Shown here: positions 41,273 to 52,353 of the stretch, piece by piece | Layout: every line of letters begins with the position of its first letter | How positions within the stretch are numbered: position 1 is the stretch's first letter | Source of the DNA: Phytopythium helicoides | Lineage: Eukaryota; Oomycota; Peronosporomycetes; Pythiales; Pythiaceae | Reading direction: 5' to 3' | Length of the DNA stretch: 64,000 nucleotides | NCBI GenBank assembly: GCA_024867545.1 | Contig: JANFNE010000035.1 | Span: forward strand, 1 to 64,000 | The notes under the pieces: model-generated | What the model was told of the DNA's origin: nothing | Databases searched by the model: none | Seen by the model: the letters and a program-made list of their open reading frames with translations, nothing else | Program-made: the position numbers and the translations under genes

Positions 41273-43801
41273 GGCGAAAGATTATCGAGTGCGCTTGAGC
41301 TTTGAAATTGAGAACTGGGTGAACTGCCGCCAGAGCTCAGCGAGCACGAGCCAAGCGCTCAGCCCGCCCTCACATTTTCTCGAACCAGCCGGACCCAGAG
41401 CTGCTGCAGCAGCAGCAGCCAGTCGAGGGCTTTGGCAGCTAGGCGCCGATAGACATGCTGGAGCGCATCACGTTGCACTCGAAGCGATACCGCAGCATCA
41501 CGTTGCACTCCTGCGAGCTAGACCACAGCATCACGTTGCACTGGCTTAGGGTTGCACCGGTTCGTGCGAGTCACCATACTTTCAATCAATGGGGTCTTGG
41601 TGCTCGTCACGATCCTGCGCTTCACAACTCTGCGTTTCTGCCGCGACCAAGGCTCGCCGTCTCATCTCGTGCGAAAGATCACTGCAGCACAGCATGCGAC
41701 AGGTTTGAATTACCTGTCAGTATGCAGGGCTCCGTGCCTAGGCACACACACAGACAGTCCACAGCAGACAAGCGAGGCTCGATGGCGCGCGAAACCGCGC
41801 GCTGCATCTGACGAGAAGGCCGTTTCGAGAGAAACAGGGAGCGTTTCGTGTGGATCGCGTGATGGCCTTGTTCAGGCTTTGGCAGTCGACAACAACAATG
41901 GATCGGGCGAAGGTGTGATGCTGCTGCTGTTGAAAGAGCATCGTGCCCGAGCTCGAACTTGGCGCAGCGCATAAATAATTGTGCAGTGCGTCGGCGACCC
42001 CGACGACTAGATTGTCCAAGTTTTATACCGCAGTGCAAGCTAAGGAATCGGGCCTTGGCAGATATCTTTGCCTAAGGCTGTGCTTTCATCGAGTGCAACA
42101 CGTGAGCGTCCTAAAGAGCATTGCAGTGAGCACAAGCGGAGGTGCAACACTACAGTATAACACCAGTACGCTCATCTCCTCCGCGCTCACATTATGGGCG
42201 GAACGATGCCTCCTACTCTATGGTGAACTACAGTTGCACTGTATCGATCGCTTCGAGAGCTCACGCTGCGTTCGGTTGCACTCAATTCTCAATGTTTCGG
42301 ACCTTCTTTGGACAAATATAGCGTTCATGGAGATATACCATTTCGCGCGAAATGGAGTTGCGCTCGGCCAGCTCTTGTTTGGCTTCGAATGCTATTTGGA
42401 GAGATTGAGAAAATCGGCAATGTACAGAAATAGAATCTTGGCCGGAACGCAATGCCCTCCTCTTCTTTATAGCACCACACAGCGTTTAAGTGCACTTTTC
42501 ATCACGCCAACCAAACATCAGAATCGCTACCACCAGGGTAGGCACCGAAATGACACGTTGGAACGATGATGACACCCAGATCTTCATCATGGAGATGCTT
42601 AGCGAGTCACGGCAAGCCGTCTGTTGCTCCAACCACAAAGAACGCTGAGTAGAACGAGTAGTTATTCACCGCTTTGCATCTCTACAAGAGCAACATCTTC
42701 GTCCGATGAAGATGACGACGTGTGTATAGAGCTCGTACTGCTGGCAGAGCTCAATGAGCCCAGGTCGTCCAAGCTACCCGATCGATCGCTCTCGCCGCTG
42801 GAATCGTCCATTGCTTTGATCACTTCTGAACGGTCGCAATCGTCTTTTAAAACCTGTGATACTCAATGATGTTGCGCTTCGCGTAACGAATGATCTCAAC
42901 CTCATTTGAGAGGTTTGAAATTTGAAATGTCGTGGCCGAACGCACTCGATCTCAATTTCATAGTGAATTGAGAACGCTGCAAGAATTGGATTCCACGCAA
43001 AATCGTATTTGAAAATGCAATGTCTGCCGAACGCCGCCTCATCGCCATTGACTAGCACTTCAACCACCATCCACGACAGTCACTCTACAGTGCAAGCGGC
43101 TCACTTCGCCATCTTGCGGCGGTATCACGAGGAGATCACGATTCCTCCGAGCTGTAAACAGAGCTTCCCAAAGATTCTGCTGCCAATGAGCGATCCACTT
43201 AGCGTCCTTCAGACGCTCAAAATTTTGATCCTTGAGATCTCGTAACGGTCCGGTACAATACAAGACGCTACATGGACTGTAACGAAACCACTTCGACGCA
43301 TAGCATCGCCACGCAAGAATGATACGGCGCAGCATTTACCCACTAGGCTGTGCATCCAAAATCCCGAACGTGCACCTCTCGGTAAGCTATTGCGCAAAAC
43401 AACAGTAATGGGATGAGCCCTCCGACGATGGTGCAGAGATCGCTGCTCGAATTGCCTTGCATGGTTGCACTCGAGGCAGCTCAGCGCACTCGATCTAGAC
43501 TACCGGTATCAATAGTTGAAGCCAACCAAAGACAGCACTGCTTGGTCTTGGGTCGTCGCACTCGTGCCGAATGGATCTGTACACGCTCTGCGGATGACGA
43601 GCGGCGAGAGACATGCCGTTCCATTCTCCCCTGCTCTGTTCACGGTTCCAATTGTCGACCACATAGAGAAAAGCTTGCACGCAAGTCCAAAGGCTTTATA
43701 AACCCTCATTACAAAAGATGCCAAGGACCTATAGCAACAACACTACTCCGACACTACTCTCGCAGGATCCAGAGTCAGCACGATGGCTTACACACCAGAA
43801 T
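41273..43801. other. 2.5-kb intergenic region
   Basis: No convincing gene. It contains a short repeat CATCACGTTGCACT three times with about 30-33 bp spacing (about 41465, 41495, 41528), 190-260 bp upstream of the sugar transporter start, possibly regulatory. A poly-CAG-like run occurs near 41403-41420. Scattered open frames below 200 codons occur; one on the minus strand (43335-43060) looks protein-like but matches nothing I know. Confidence 0.4.
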
Positions 43802-45442
43802 TTAGCACGCTCCGTGCGGCACCGTCGGCTCCGGCGTTCCGGTAGCCGAAGGCGTAGCAGTTGTTGTCGACGGAGCACCAGTAGTGGTCGACGGAGCACC
43901 AGTAGTCGCTGACGGAGCACCAGTAGTCGTCGACGGAGTAGCAGTAGGAGTAGCAGTAGGAGCCGACGTCGTCGAGTTCTGAGGCCACTCAATCACGTCC
44001 GCGCCATTGGCGTTGATCGTGAATCCGTCCGTCGCAACAGCCTCCGAATCGCTCAGGAAGTCGTTCGCGAACCACATGTAGCGCAGCGAGTCGCGCGTGG
44101 CAATCACACGCGAGCCACCGAAGGTGACGTTGTTGGCAGCCAGCGACCACTCCGGGATGAGCGAGCTGCTGAGACGCGGACCAGCGTGGCCCTCGTAGTT
44201 GCCTCCCGATCCCGTGGTGACGTAGTAGACACCGTTGGTTTCATCGACAGCGTTCTTGTAGATCTTGTTGGTGCGCTCGTAGGCGTGGACGTGACCGGCA
44301 ATGACAACGTTGACGCCGTTCTCCGAGTACACCTCCTCGAGCTTAGACTGAAGCCCACAATGAGGCTCCGAGTAAACGGTTCCCGAGTGGTAAACGCCGT
44401 TCCAGCAGTTGTCGGCGTCGGCGTCATCGATATCGAAGATGGTCGATGAGCATTGGCACTGATGATTGCTCCACGTGTTGTAGTACGGGTTGTGCTTGAA
44501 AACGATCACCCACGGCGTCACCGAGCGGTCGACACTCGACAGGTCCGACTTGACCCACTCGAGTTGCGCCTCACGGTCGGCGAGCCAAGCCTCGGTGCCG
44601 ACGACAGCCGAGTTGGTACCGTTCGATCCGGTGTAGTCATCGATGAAGACGCAGTGGACGAGACCGATGTCGAGTGAGAACCAGGTGCGGAGCGCAGCCT
44701 TGCTCTCCTCCGAGATCGGCGTGTACACACGCGTGATGTAGCCAAGGTAGTTCTCAGCCTCGAGCGTCGTATCAGCTGGGTAAGGAGGAAGGTTCAGGTG
44801 ACCTGACGACGTGATGGTCTCGTGGTTGCCATTGATGCCAGTCATCGGGTAGACCGACGTCAGGTTCTGCTGTTCGCTCATCCAGTTGTCCCACTGACGG
44901 TGCTCTCCGTTGGCGTACGAGTAGTCACCAGCGATCACGAGAGCCTGAATGTGCTTTCCCTCGAAAGGCTTGGACAACTCCGCCAGTGTCGTCTCCGAGT
45001 ACGTGGTGTCACCCGGGTCACCGACGACACCGAGGATGGTCTCGACGACGTCCGAGCCGGGCTTGGGCGGCGTCAGGAACGATCCCGAGAACGCCGAGTC
45101 GCCGATGGTGTACGCGTACTGCGTGTTCTCGGCGAGGTCGCAGAGCAGCGCCGTGTGGAGCATGGGCGACGCGTACGTGTAGTTGTACTCTGGCTCGGTG
45201 ACGTTGTAGGATGTCCATGTGCTCTGTGCCGAGACGGTTCCGGCCGAGGACGTGCCGGTGACGGTGATGGCGGCGGCAGTGTCACTGGCGAAGGAGACGG
45301 CGATGCCGTCGGTGCATCCTACCGCAGCGCTGGAGAGTCCGAGGTGGACCTGGGAGACGGTGGTGGCAGATGCGACGGTCATGGCGAGGGCGGCGGCGGC
45401 CGCTGAGGCGGCGGTAGCGGTCAGGAGAGACGCTTGGGTCAT
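43802..45442 (-). CDS. Secreted purple acid phosphatase, copy 1
   Basis: 546 residues, no intron, ATG at 45442. A cleavable signal peptide is likely (Ala-rich residues 1-26). It hydrolyses phosphate monoesters at acid pH with a binuclear metal centre, outside the cell. All five metal-binding motifs are present: GDPGD, GDYSY, GNHE, a VFKHN (VxxH) and GHVHAYER. Several Asn-X-Ser/Thr glycosylation sites occur. The C-terminal about 45 residues are a Thr/Pro/Ala/Ser repeat tail, likely O-glycosylated, ending TVPHGAC. It is head-to-head with an almost identical copy at 46652-48304. GC-rich third codon positions give long antisense frames, which I discount. Confidence 0.93.
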   Translation of the reverse strand: MTQASLLTATAASAAAAALAMTVASATTVSQVHLGLSSAAVGCTDGIAVSFASDTAAAITVTGTSSAGTVSAQSTWTSYNVTEPEYNYTYASPMLHTALLCDLAENTQYAYTIGDSAFSGSFLTPPKPGSDVVETILGVVGDPGDTTYSETTLAELSKPFEGKHIQALVIAGDYSYANGEHRQWDNWMSEQQNLTSVYPMTGINGNHETITSSGHLNLPPYPADTTLEAENYLGYITRVYTPISEESKAALRTWFSLDIGLVHCVFIDDYTGSNGTNSAVVGTEAWLADREAQLEWVKSDLSSVDRSVTPWVIVFKHNPYYNTWSNHQCQCSSTIFDIDDADADNCWNGVYHSGTVYSEPHCGLQSKLEEVYSENGVNVVIAGHVHAYERTNKIYKNAVDETNGVYYVTTGSGGNYEGHAGPRLSSSLIPEWSLAANNVTFGGSRVIATRDSLRYMWFANDFLSDSEAVATDGFTINANGADVIEWPQNSTTSAPTATPTATPSTTTGAPSATTGAPSTTTGAPSTTTATPSATGTPEPTVPHGAC

Positions 45443-46651
45443 GGCGAAGGAAGTTCGACAATGACAGACGTCGAGCGTCTGGCATCTGGCAGGCTAGGGA
45501 GCGCTAATGTCTTCACCACGGATCATGATGGGCCATTCGTTAGCTAGCGTTCGTGCATGAATGCTGTGTTGAGTGGTCCTCGAGCCGAGGATTGTTGTGC
45601 AATGTGTGCTTCCGCTTCAAAGCCCTTCATCGTGCAGATTCGGCGATCAACGTGTTGTCGCGACCTCCACAAACGCGTCAGCTGACTGTCACCGAAGCCG
45701 ATTGCAGAGCGATCTCTAGCGTCGAGAATGCCCGCGACCTGCTTCTTGCCCACGCTCCGTTCAACTTGATGCGGGCGCACCTGATCGCTTGAGATGGTCC
45801 CGCCACGCACTGGCACAGCGGTGACCCGGCTCTGGGCTGCTACCATTCTCTACTCAGATTCCGGTGAGTTCCCATGGCTATTGCTCGGAATCGAGAGCTG
45901 ATGCGGGCTGCACAGCCGGTGACTCGCATTGACACGGGCGCATCAAGGTGTGAGCGTGAACACTACTTCGCCGTTTGCGTAGACGACGACACCTTGAAAT
46001 CGGCGAGCTCATTTGGAGCTGAATGCGGGCTGTGCTACAGTACCTTGCTTGGAAGAGCATGGACCTCGCCCACACTGCTCGGGCTCGCTTCGAGTTTGCT
46101 CCGCCACGCCAAATTGCATTCTGGCTAGCGCTTCTATGAAGAATGCGTCTCCAGACTGTACACCGCCAAGCCGAATTCTTGGTTGTGCGAAACAGACCGT
46201 TGCACCGGTGCCCGCATTCGTGTGGCTGGCGATCGAGCGCTCCTCACTGAGATGGAGCTGACTTGTGAGACCACCGGATCGGTCATTTGGGTTCGGGATG
46301 CTCATTAGGAGCCGATTAAACACATCAATTTTCCGATTCGATTCGCTGAGCGCAGAGTCACAATAACATCTGCAAGTATCCACTGGTGTACCAATCCTGT
46401 CATCCTATCAATAACGGCAGTTCCGAATTGCAGGCAGCTCCCAGTGACTCACCAGCTGTCCAGTTCGCCCATCTCTCGCTGTCTTCCCTCCGAGATTCGC
46501 ATTTCACGAACTTCAGATTCCTGTGCTGGTCTTTCGACACCGCCACCATCCAACGCTTTAGTCACGCACTGATGGCAACACAGATTCGTGTACGAAGGAC
46601 AATCGCAATCGCGATGCTAGCCACTGTTCATCATTTTCTATCTCGCCAGCC
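45443..46651. promoter_or_regulatory. Divergent spacer between the two phosphatase genes
   Basis: 1,209 bp containing both promoters. The sequences just upstream of the two ATGs do not resemble each other, although the coding regions are nearly identical. Small open frames (for example 45874-46128) have no recognisable features, and no core element is obvious. Confidence 0.5.
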
Positions 46652-48304
46652 ATGACCCAAGCGTCTCTCCTGACCGCTACCGCCGCCTCAGCGGCCGCCG
46701 CCGCCCTCGCCATGACCGTCGCATCCGCCACCACCGTCTCCCAGGTCCACCTTGGACTCTCCAGCGCCACGGTCGGATGCACCGACGGTATCGCCGTCTC
46801 CTTCGCCAGTGACACCGCCGCCGCCATCACCGTCACCGGCACGTCCTCGGCCGGAACCGTCTCGGCACAGAGCACATGGACATCCTACAACGTCACCGAG
46901 CCAGAGTACAACTACACGTACGCGTCGCCCATGCTCCACACGGCGCTGCTCTGCGACCTCGCCGAGAACACGCAGTACGCGTACACCATCGGCGACTCGG
47001 CGTTCTCGGGATCGTTCCTGACGCCGCCCAAGCCCGGCTCGGACGTCGTCGAGACCATCCTCGGTGTCGTCGGTGACCCGGGTGACACCACGTACTCGGA
47101 GACGACACTGGCGGAGTTGTCCAAGCCTTTCGAGGGAAAGCACATTCAGGCTCTCGTGATCGCTGGTGACTACTCGTACGCCAACGGAGAGCACCGTCAG
47201 TGGGACAACTGGATGAGCGAACAGCAGAACCTGACGTCGGTCTACCCGATGACTGGCATCAACGGCAACCACGAGACCATCACGTCGTCAGGCCATCTTA
47301 ACCTTCCTCCTTACCCAGCTGACGTCACCTTGGAAGCCGAGAACTACCTTGGCTACATCACGCGTGTGTACACGCCAATCTCGGAGGAGAGCAAGGCTGC
47401 GCTCCGCACCTGGTTCTCACTCGACATCGGTCTCGTCCACTGCGTCTTCATCGATGACTACACCGGATCGAACGGTACCAACACGGCTGTCGTCGGCACC
47501 GAGGCTTGGCTCGCCGACCGTGAGGCGCAGCTTGAGTGGGTCAAGTCGGACCTGTCGAGCGTCGACCGCTCGGTGACGCCGTGGGTGATCGTTTTCAAGC
47601 ACAACCCGTACTACAACACGTGGAGCAATCATCAGTGCCAATGCTCATCGACCATCTTCGATATCGATGACGCCGACGCCGACAACTGCTGGAACGGCGT
47701 TTACCACTCGGGAACCGTTTACTCGGAGCCTCATTGTGGGCTTCAGTCTAAGCTCGAGGAGGTGTACTCGGAGAACGGCGTCAACGTTGTCATTGCCGGT
47801 CACGTCCACGCCTACGAGCGCACCAACAAGATCTACAAGAACGCTGTCGATGAAACCAACGGTGTCTACTACGTCACCACGGGATCGGGAGGCAACTACG
47901 AGGGCCACGCTGGTCCGCGTCTCAGCAGCTCGCTCATCCCGGAGTGGTCGCTGGCTGCCAACAACGTCACCTTCGGTGGCTCGCGTGTGATTGCCACGCG
48001 CGACTCGCTGCGCTACATGTGGTTCGCGAACGACTTCCTGAGCGATTCGGAGGCTGTTGCGACGGACGGATTCACGATCAACGCCAATGGCGCGGACGTG
48101 ATCGAGTGGCCTCAGAACTCGACGACGTCGGCTCCTACTGCTACTCCGTCGACGACGACTGCTACTCCTTCGTCGACGACTACTGGTGCTCCGTCAGCGA
48201 CTACTGGTGCTCCGTCGACAACGACTGGTGCTCCGTCGACAACTACTGCTACGCCTTCGACTACCGAAACGCCGGAGCCGACGGTCCCGCACGGAGCGTG
48301 CTAA
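46652..48304 (+). CDS. Secreted purple acid phosphatase, copy 2
   Basis: 550 residues, no intron, ATG 46652. Same enzyme as copy 1, with a signal peptide (1-26). Motifs are GDPGD from residue 141, GDYSY from 172, GNHE 205-208, the VxxH His at 317, and GHVH 383-386, so the active site is complete. Outside the C-terminal tail only about three amino-acid differences from copy 1 are visible (for example PADVTLE against PADTTLE, and GTNTAVV against GTNSAVV). The Thr/Pro/Ala tail differs in repeat number and order. It is convergent with the sugar transporter 122 bp downstream. Likely for organic phosphate scavenging. Confidence 0.93.
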   Translation: MTQASLLTATAASAAAAALAMTVASATTVSQVHLGLSSATVGCTDGIAVSFASDTAAAITVTGTSSAGTVSAQSTWTSYNVTEPEYNYTYASPMLHTALLCDLAENTQYAYTIGDSAFSGSFLTPPKPGSDVVETILGVVGDPGDTTYSETTLAELSKPFEGKHIQALVIAGDYSYANGEHRQWDNWMSEQQNLTSVYPMTGINGNHETITSSGHLNLPPYPADVTLEAENYLGYITRVYTPISEESKAALRTWFSLDIGLVHCVFIDDYTGSNGTNTAVVGTEAWLADREAQLEWVKSDLSSVDRSVTPWVIVFKHNPYYNTWSNHQCQCSSTIFDIDDADADNCWNGVYHSGTVYSEPHCGLQSKLEEVYSENGVNVVIAGHVHAYERTNKIYKNAVDETNGVYYVTTGSGGNYEGHAGPRLSSSLIPEWSLAANNVTFGGSRVIATRDSLRYMWFANDFLSDSEAVATDGFTINANGADVIEWPQNSTTSAPTATPSTTTATPSSTTTGAPSATTGAPSTTTGAPSTTTATPSTTETPEPTVPHGAC

Positions 48305-48426
48305 CCTTTGTCATTCGCATTTTCACCTCCTAGCGGGGTACAAACCAGATAGTGGTGAACTTCCATTTTGTTGAGGGACGTATAGCTCCAAACGGTTTGA
48401 TAATGGACATATGACGTGTTCATAGC

Positions 48427-50136
48427 TCATACTCTAGAGTTTTCTAATGCTGCATTCTTCCGTCGCTGGAAGTGCTCTTGGATTTCCTGGGACGTCTTTC
48501 CAGCAGTCTCAGGCACGAGCTTGTACGTGAACAGCACAAAGAGCGCCAATATGACGACGAACGGGAGGAAACTGAGATCGTCCAGGGCGTCAGCGATGTG
48601 TGGGAAGGCAATGCCAATGATCAAATTGGCACACCAGTTGCTGCAGATACAAAGCGAGAGTGCTGTAGACCGCAAGTGACTCGGGAACAAGTCGGCGGTA
48701 ACCACGTAGACCAGCGGGCCGATGCTGAAGGCGAAGCCAGCGACATACGTTGCCGTGAAGATAATAGAGAGCGCAGGACTCTCAATGCTCAGAGCAACTG
48801 TCATACCCACAGCGCTAACCAGCATACCGGTCATGCCACCCAGCAGTAGTTTGCGGTTGCCATAGCGCCTAGCGATAGAGCTAGCTCCGAAGGTCGGGAT
48901 GACGTTGACCGCGTTGACGATCACATTTCCAATTCGGTCGTCGGCAATGCCGGCTTTCTTGAAGATGTCAGAAGAGTAGTAAAAGACGGCGTTGATACCT
49001 GAGAGCTGCTGTACCATGGCGATGACGATCGCGATCACCAGCTGCAGGCGGTACTCAGAGGACACGAGCGTTGCAAGAGTGCCGCGCGAGGTCTCGTCCA
49101 CACTGGCCTCCTCGACGCCACAGTCTTCGGACAGCATCCCAGCGGTCTCAACGTCGGATCCACTCGAGTTCCCGGACATCCACTGCAGAGCCTCCTGCAC
49201 ATGTTCTTCGCCGTACAGCTTGGTGATGACACGCTCGGCTTCAAGCTGCTTGCCGTTCGCCAGCAGCCACACGGGGCTCTCAACCATGAACCACGGCGCA
49301 AACAGCAAGAACAATCCAGCGTTCACGACAGGGAAGCCGCCGATGTAGCGCCATCCACTCGACGTGTCGGCGAAGAAGAAGGTGGACACGACGCAGAGGA
49401 TACCGATCGACAGCGAAATCTGGAGGCAGATGCCGAGCGAGTTACGCAGGTTGGGCGGCGAGACTTCATTGATGTAGCCGCCGATCATACCCGTGGCGCA
49501 CCCTGATGCGACACCAGCGAGAAAGCGACCGACAACGAAAACCTTGACGGTGGAAGCCGCCGCCTCGACGATGGCGCCGGCGAGCATGAAAGCACAGTTG
49601 GCGATCAGCACGCGCTTGCGTCCAAAGCGCTCCGAGAAGTAGCCGCACCCGAGGCTGCCGACCATGCCGCCGACAATCCACGAGTTGACGACGAAGGACC
49701 ACTCGGTCGACGAGTGACCCGGGAACATGAGGCAGGTGCCCTCGGCCACCGGTCGGGCATCGCACTCGGACTCGGTGTTGAACGTCGAGAGGTTGACTTG
49801 CGAGAGCGACCAGCCGAACTGGAACGGCTGCACCAGCACGACGAGCACGGTCGCCAGGAGCGCGAACGTGGGTCGAATGTTCACCGGCGGCTCTGATACA
49901 TCGATCGCGGGCTTCTCTGGCGTGCGGATCGAGTCGTAGGCCGCCGAGGGGCTCTCGGTCACTGCCGCCGGCATTGGAGAGCGTTGGAAGGCTGGAATGG
50001 GCGTGTTGGGAGTCCGCCGCTGGTACTGCTGGCTGTCGTGACCGCACCGCTGGAGCGTCTGACTTGATGCGGACTCGGAGCTGCGAGAGCAGGAATGACT
50101 GGTCGAGTCGGCCGCTGCGGACGGCGCCGAGTGCAC
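48427..50136 (-). CDS. MFS sugar transporter (SP family), copy 2
   Basis: Up to 569 residues from ATG 50136. A later in-frame ATG at 49977 (MPAAVTESPS) would remove 53 Ser/Gln-rich residues and match copy 1 better, so the start is uncertain. 12 helices with sugar porter motifs: SERFGRKRVLI after helix 2, GYINEVSPPNLRNSLG, VVESP.. as MVESPVWLL, and QQLSGINAVFYYSSDIF. ADLFPSHLRSTALS and VPETAGKTSQEIQEHF complete the set. It shares the same layout and extracellular Cys loop (FPGHSSTEW) with the transporter at 39749. The two transporters bracket the phosphatase pair. Confidence 0.92.
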   Translation of the reverse strand: MHSAPSAAADSTSHSCSRSSESASSQTLQRCGHDSQQYQRRTPNTPIPAFQRSPMPAAVTESPSAAYDSIRTPEKPAIDVSEPPVNIRPTFALLATVLVVLVQPFQFGWSLSQVNLSTFNTESECDARPVAEGTCLMFPGHSSTEWSFVVNSWIVGGMVGSLGCGYFSERFGRKRVLIANCAFMLAGAIVEAAASTVKVFVVGRFLAGVASGCATGMIGGYINEVSPPNLRNSLGICLQISLSIGILCVVSTFFFADTSSGWRYIGGFPVVNAGLFLLFAPWFMVESPVWLLANGKQLEAERVITKLYGEEHVQEALQWMSGNSSGSDVETAGMLSEDCGVEEASVDETSRGTLATLVSSEYRLQLVIAIVIAMVQQLSGINAVFYYSSDIFKKAGIADDRIGNVIVNAVNVIPTFGASSIARRYGNRKLLLGGMTGMLVSAVGMTVALSIESPALSIIFTATYVAGFAFSIGPLVYVVTADLFPSHLRSTALSLCICSNWCANLIIGIAFPHIADALDDLSFLPFVVILALFVLFTYKLVPETAGKTSQEIQEHFQRRKNAALENSRV

Positions 50137-51195
50137 GAGACGGAGCGATCAGTAAGCAGCGAGCGGTTGACCGCGACGCAAGCGACTGCGACGCGAAAGT
50201 TCAAGCGAGTGCTTGAAGCGAGCGGCCCCATGGAGAGCTCGGCTTTGTTGTATCGGCGACCTGCATGTGCCACAACTCTACGGTACACTGCAACTGCGGT
50301 GCGTTTCTGCGCATGCGTCGAGCATTCAGCGACTGATTGGCTGTCGTTTTGCGCGACTAAAAGCCTGTAGGAGTATATAAGATCCATAATATGCTCGTAC
50401 CTTCTGGAGCCTAATAACTAGAAAATGTATGAAGCAAGACCTCTAGAGGAATGATATCAAACCAGTCGCCAAAGCACCGGACGATAGACGGGGCCGGCTC
50501 GATGGGACAAGCGAGCTCACTTAAATCTGTGACGTGAGATATATTTGATTTTGTAAGCCGTCAGATCCGGAGGACGGACTTGTCACGAGTTCCAGCATCA
50601 CGCAATGCCTTACCTCGGCCGGACTTGCGTTTATGGCGCCTCGAGTCAGCATTCTCGAAGCAATCGATGCAGGAGCGCTGTTGCCAAAAGTTGACGTCGA
50701 TTAGAGCAGTAGATTGCAAGCTGTCGGCCTTTATGTTTTGAACATGACGGCCACAGCTTCGAGAGGCTGGAGGGCGAGATGAGATGTTTGTCTGCACGTG
50801 CGCGGTACAGAATGAGGGGTAGCACTCCAGTCGAATGACGTGGCGGATTCGTTCACTCGATTGGCAGCAGACGCTGCACGCGAGCGTGGTGCAAAAGGTC
50901 GCACGACTCGCATTCACTGCCGCGAGCTTCAACCAGCTTCGATCGTGGCGATGACTCAACCAGTTGCGTCCATTGAATGCATGCGGCAGCAACGCTCATC
51001 GTCTCAAGGATCCTGCACGCGCATTCACCTGAAGCAGCAGACGAGCGCAGCACAGCACCGGAAGCTTCAGACGCAAGCGCATTCACGCATTCACCCAAAG
51101 TGTACCCATCGCATCCACAACTCAATGAATCGCCTCTTTCAACTCATTGAATCGACGCGTAGCTTCTGAAGCCAAAGAACAGCATCATCATCATC
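50137..51195. other. 1.06-kb divergent intergenic region
   Basis: Separates the minus-strand sugar transporter from the plus-strand dehydrogenase-like gene, so it holds both promoters. A TATA-like ATATAAGA is at about 50376. Only short featureless open frames are present. Confidence 0.4.
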
Positions 51196-52199
51196 ATGCG
51201 AGCGTCGAGTGCCCGCAAGGCCGCCGGGCCGACGGGCGCGTACGCGAGCGCGTCGAGCCAGCAGCGCGCGTCGCACCACCGCGTGGCGGTCGTGGGCGCG
51301 GGCTTCCTGGGCAAGTGCGTCTCGCCTCTGGAGGCTCCGTGGTTGCTGCGCTACGTCCGTTCAAAGCTGACTCCTCCGGCGCAGGTGCATCGCCATCGAT
51401 CTGTCGCTGCTGGGCGCCACGGTGCTCGTGTGCGACGCTGATGGGCGCGCGAGCAGCGAGGTGCCCGCCTTCGCCTACGAGCTGCTCAACCCGCTCGTGC
51501 ACCTGGGCTACGTGACCAAGAGCATGGTCACGCGCGCATGCGCCAACATCTCGGTCGTCTCGGAGCTCGCGCAGTGCGCCGACGTCGACATCGTCATCGA
51601 GGCGGTGAGTTCGCAAGAGGGAGAGAGCTGTAGATATGCAGCAGCAACTGAAAAGGATGCTGGTGCGGCAGATTCCCGAGCGCCTCGATGTCAAGGTGCA
51701 GCTCTTCCGGTCACTCGAGCAGATCTGCTCGGCATCCACGGTGCTCGCCACCAGCACCGTCGAGTTGCCCATCGAGAGCATCCAGTACGACCCTTTTTCC
51801 TTTAACAATGCAGTGTGGTTGATGCTCATATCGCTCCTTGCTGCCTGCAGACAAAGCCTACAGCGACCGGAGCGCGTGCTCGGCGTGCGCTTCTTCCACC
51901 CGTGCGTGCTGTTGCCACCAGTCGAGATCACGGTCGGCGCCAAGACGAGTCAGCAGACGATCGACCACGTCGTCGAGCTGCTGGTTGCGCTCGACAAGGT
52001 GCCGCATCGCGGACCCACGAAGCGAACGCTCTCCAAGAGCGAGATCAACGCGCTGCAGTTCGACACGGCAGTGCGCGGGGGTTTCTACCACGGACTGCTC
52101 GAGCCAAAGCGAGCCGCCGGTGTCGACCAGATTATCACTGGCCTTCCGGGCCCGCCGCTCGTTCGTCGCAGCCACTTCGAGAACGCAACATCCCTCTAG
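51196..52199 (+). CDS. 3-hydroxyacyl-CoA dehydrogenase-like NAD-binding protein
   Basis: Four exons: 51196-51314, 51385-51604, 51672-51784 and 51851-52199. The introns of 70, 67 and 66 nt are 51315-51384, 51605-51671 and 51785-51850, all GT..AG. The join is 801 nt and gives 266 residues, with phases consistent throughout. A Rossmann fold begins VAVVGAGFLGK (G34-x-G36-x-x-G39), then TVLVCDADG with the NAD-ribose-binding Asp. ADVDIVIEAIPERLDVKVQLF and RPERVLGVRFFHPCVLLPPVEI match the hydroxyacyl-CoA dehydrogenase NAD domain, where HFFNP is usual. The protein ends shortly after this domain, so the C-terminal catalytic domain is short or absent. Likely an oxidoreductase of fatty-acid or related metabolism; the substrate is unknown. 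Confidence 0.85.
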
Positions 52200-52353
52200 G
52201 ATACCGCATTGCATTGCGCGAATCGTTTTCCGACTCCCTTCCAGGAATCCCATTGAAAATTTCCAGAGAGGCGATTACATCACAGCGCTTTCACTCGTGG
52301 TCTCAGCACTTCTGTATCTGACAGCTACTGATCGCGTCGCAGCATCGGTCCAG

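Noticed and set aside
43060..43335. 91-codon minus-strand ORF with protein-like composition
   Set aside because: No known motif, no neighbouring exon with splice signals, and no conservation evidence available.
44104..48000. Long antisense and alternative-frame ORFs in the phosphatase genes
   Set aside because: They are produced by GC-rich third codon positions, appear in both twins, and lack any domain.
51838..52353. N-terminal extension of the mannosyltransferase frame
   Set aside because: It overlaps the last exon of the dehydrogenase-like gene in another frame, and the ATG at 52354 gives a typical type II membrane anchor start.
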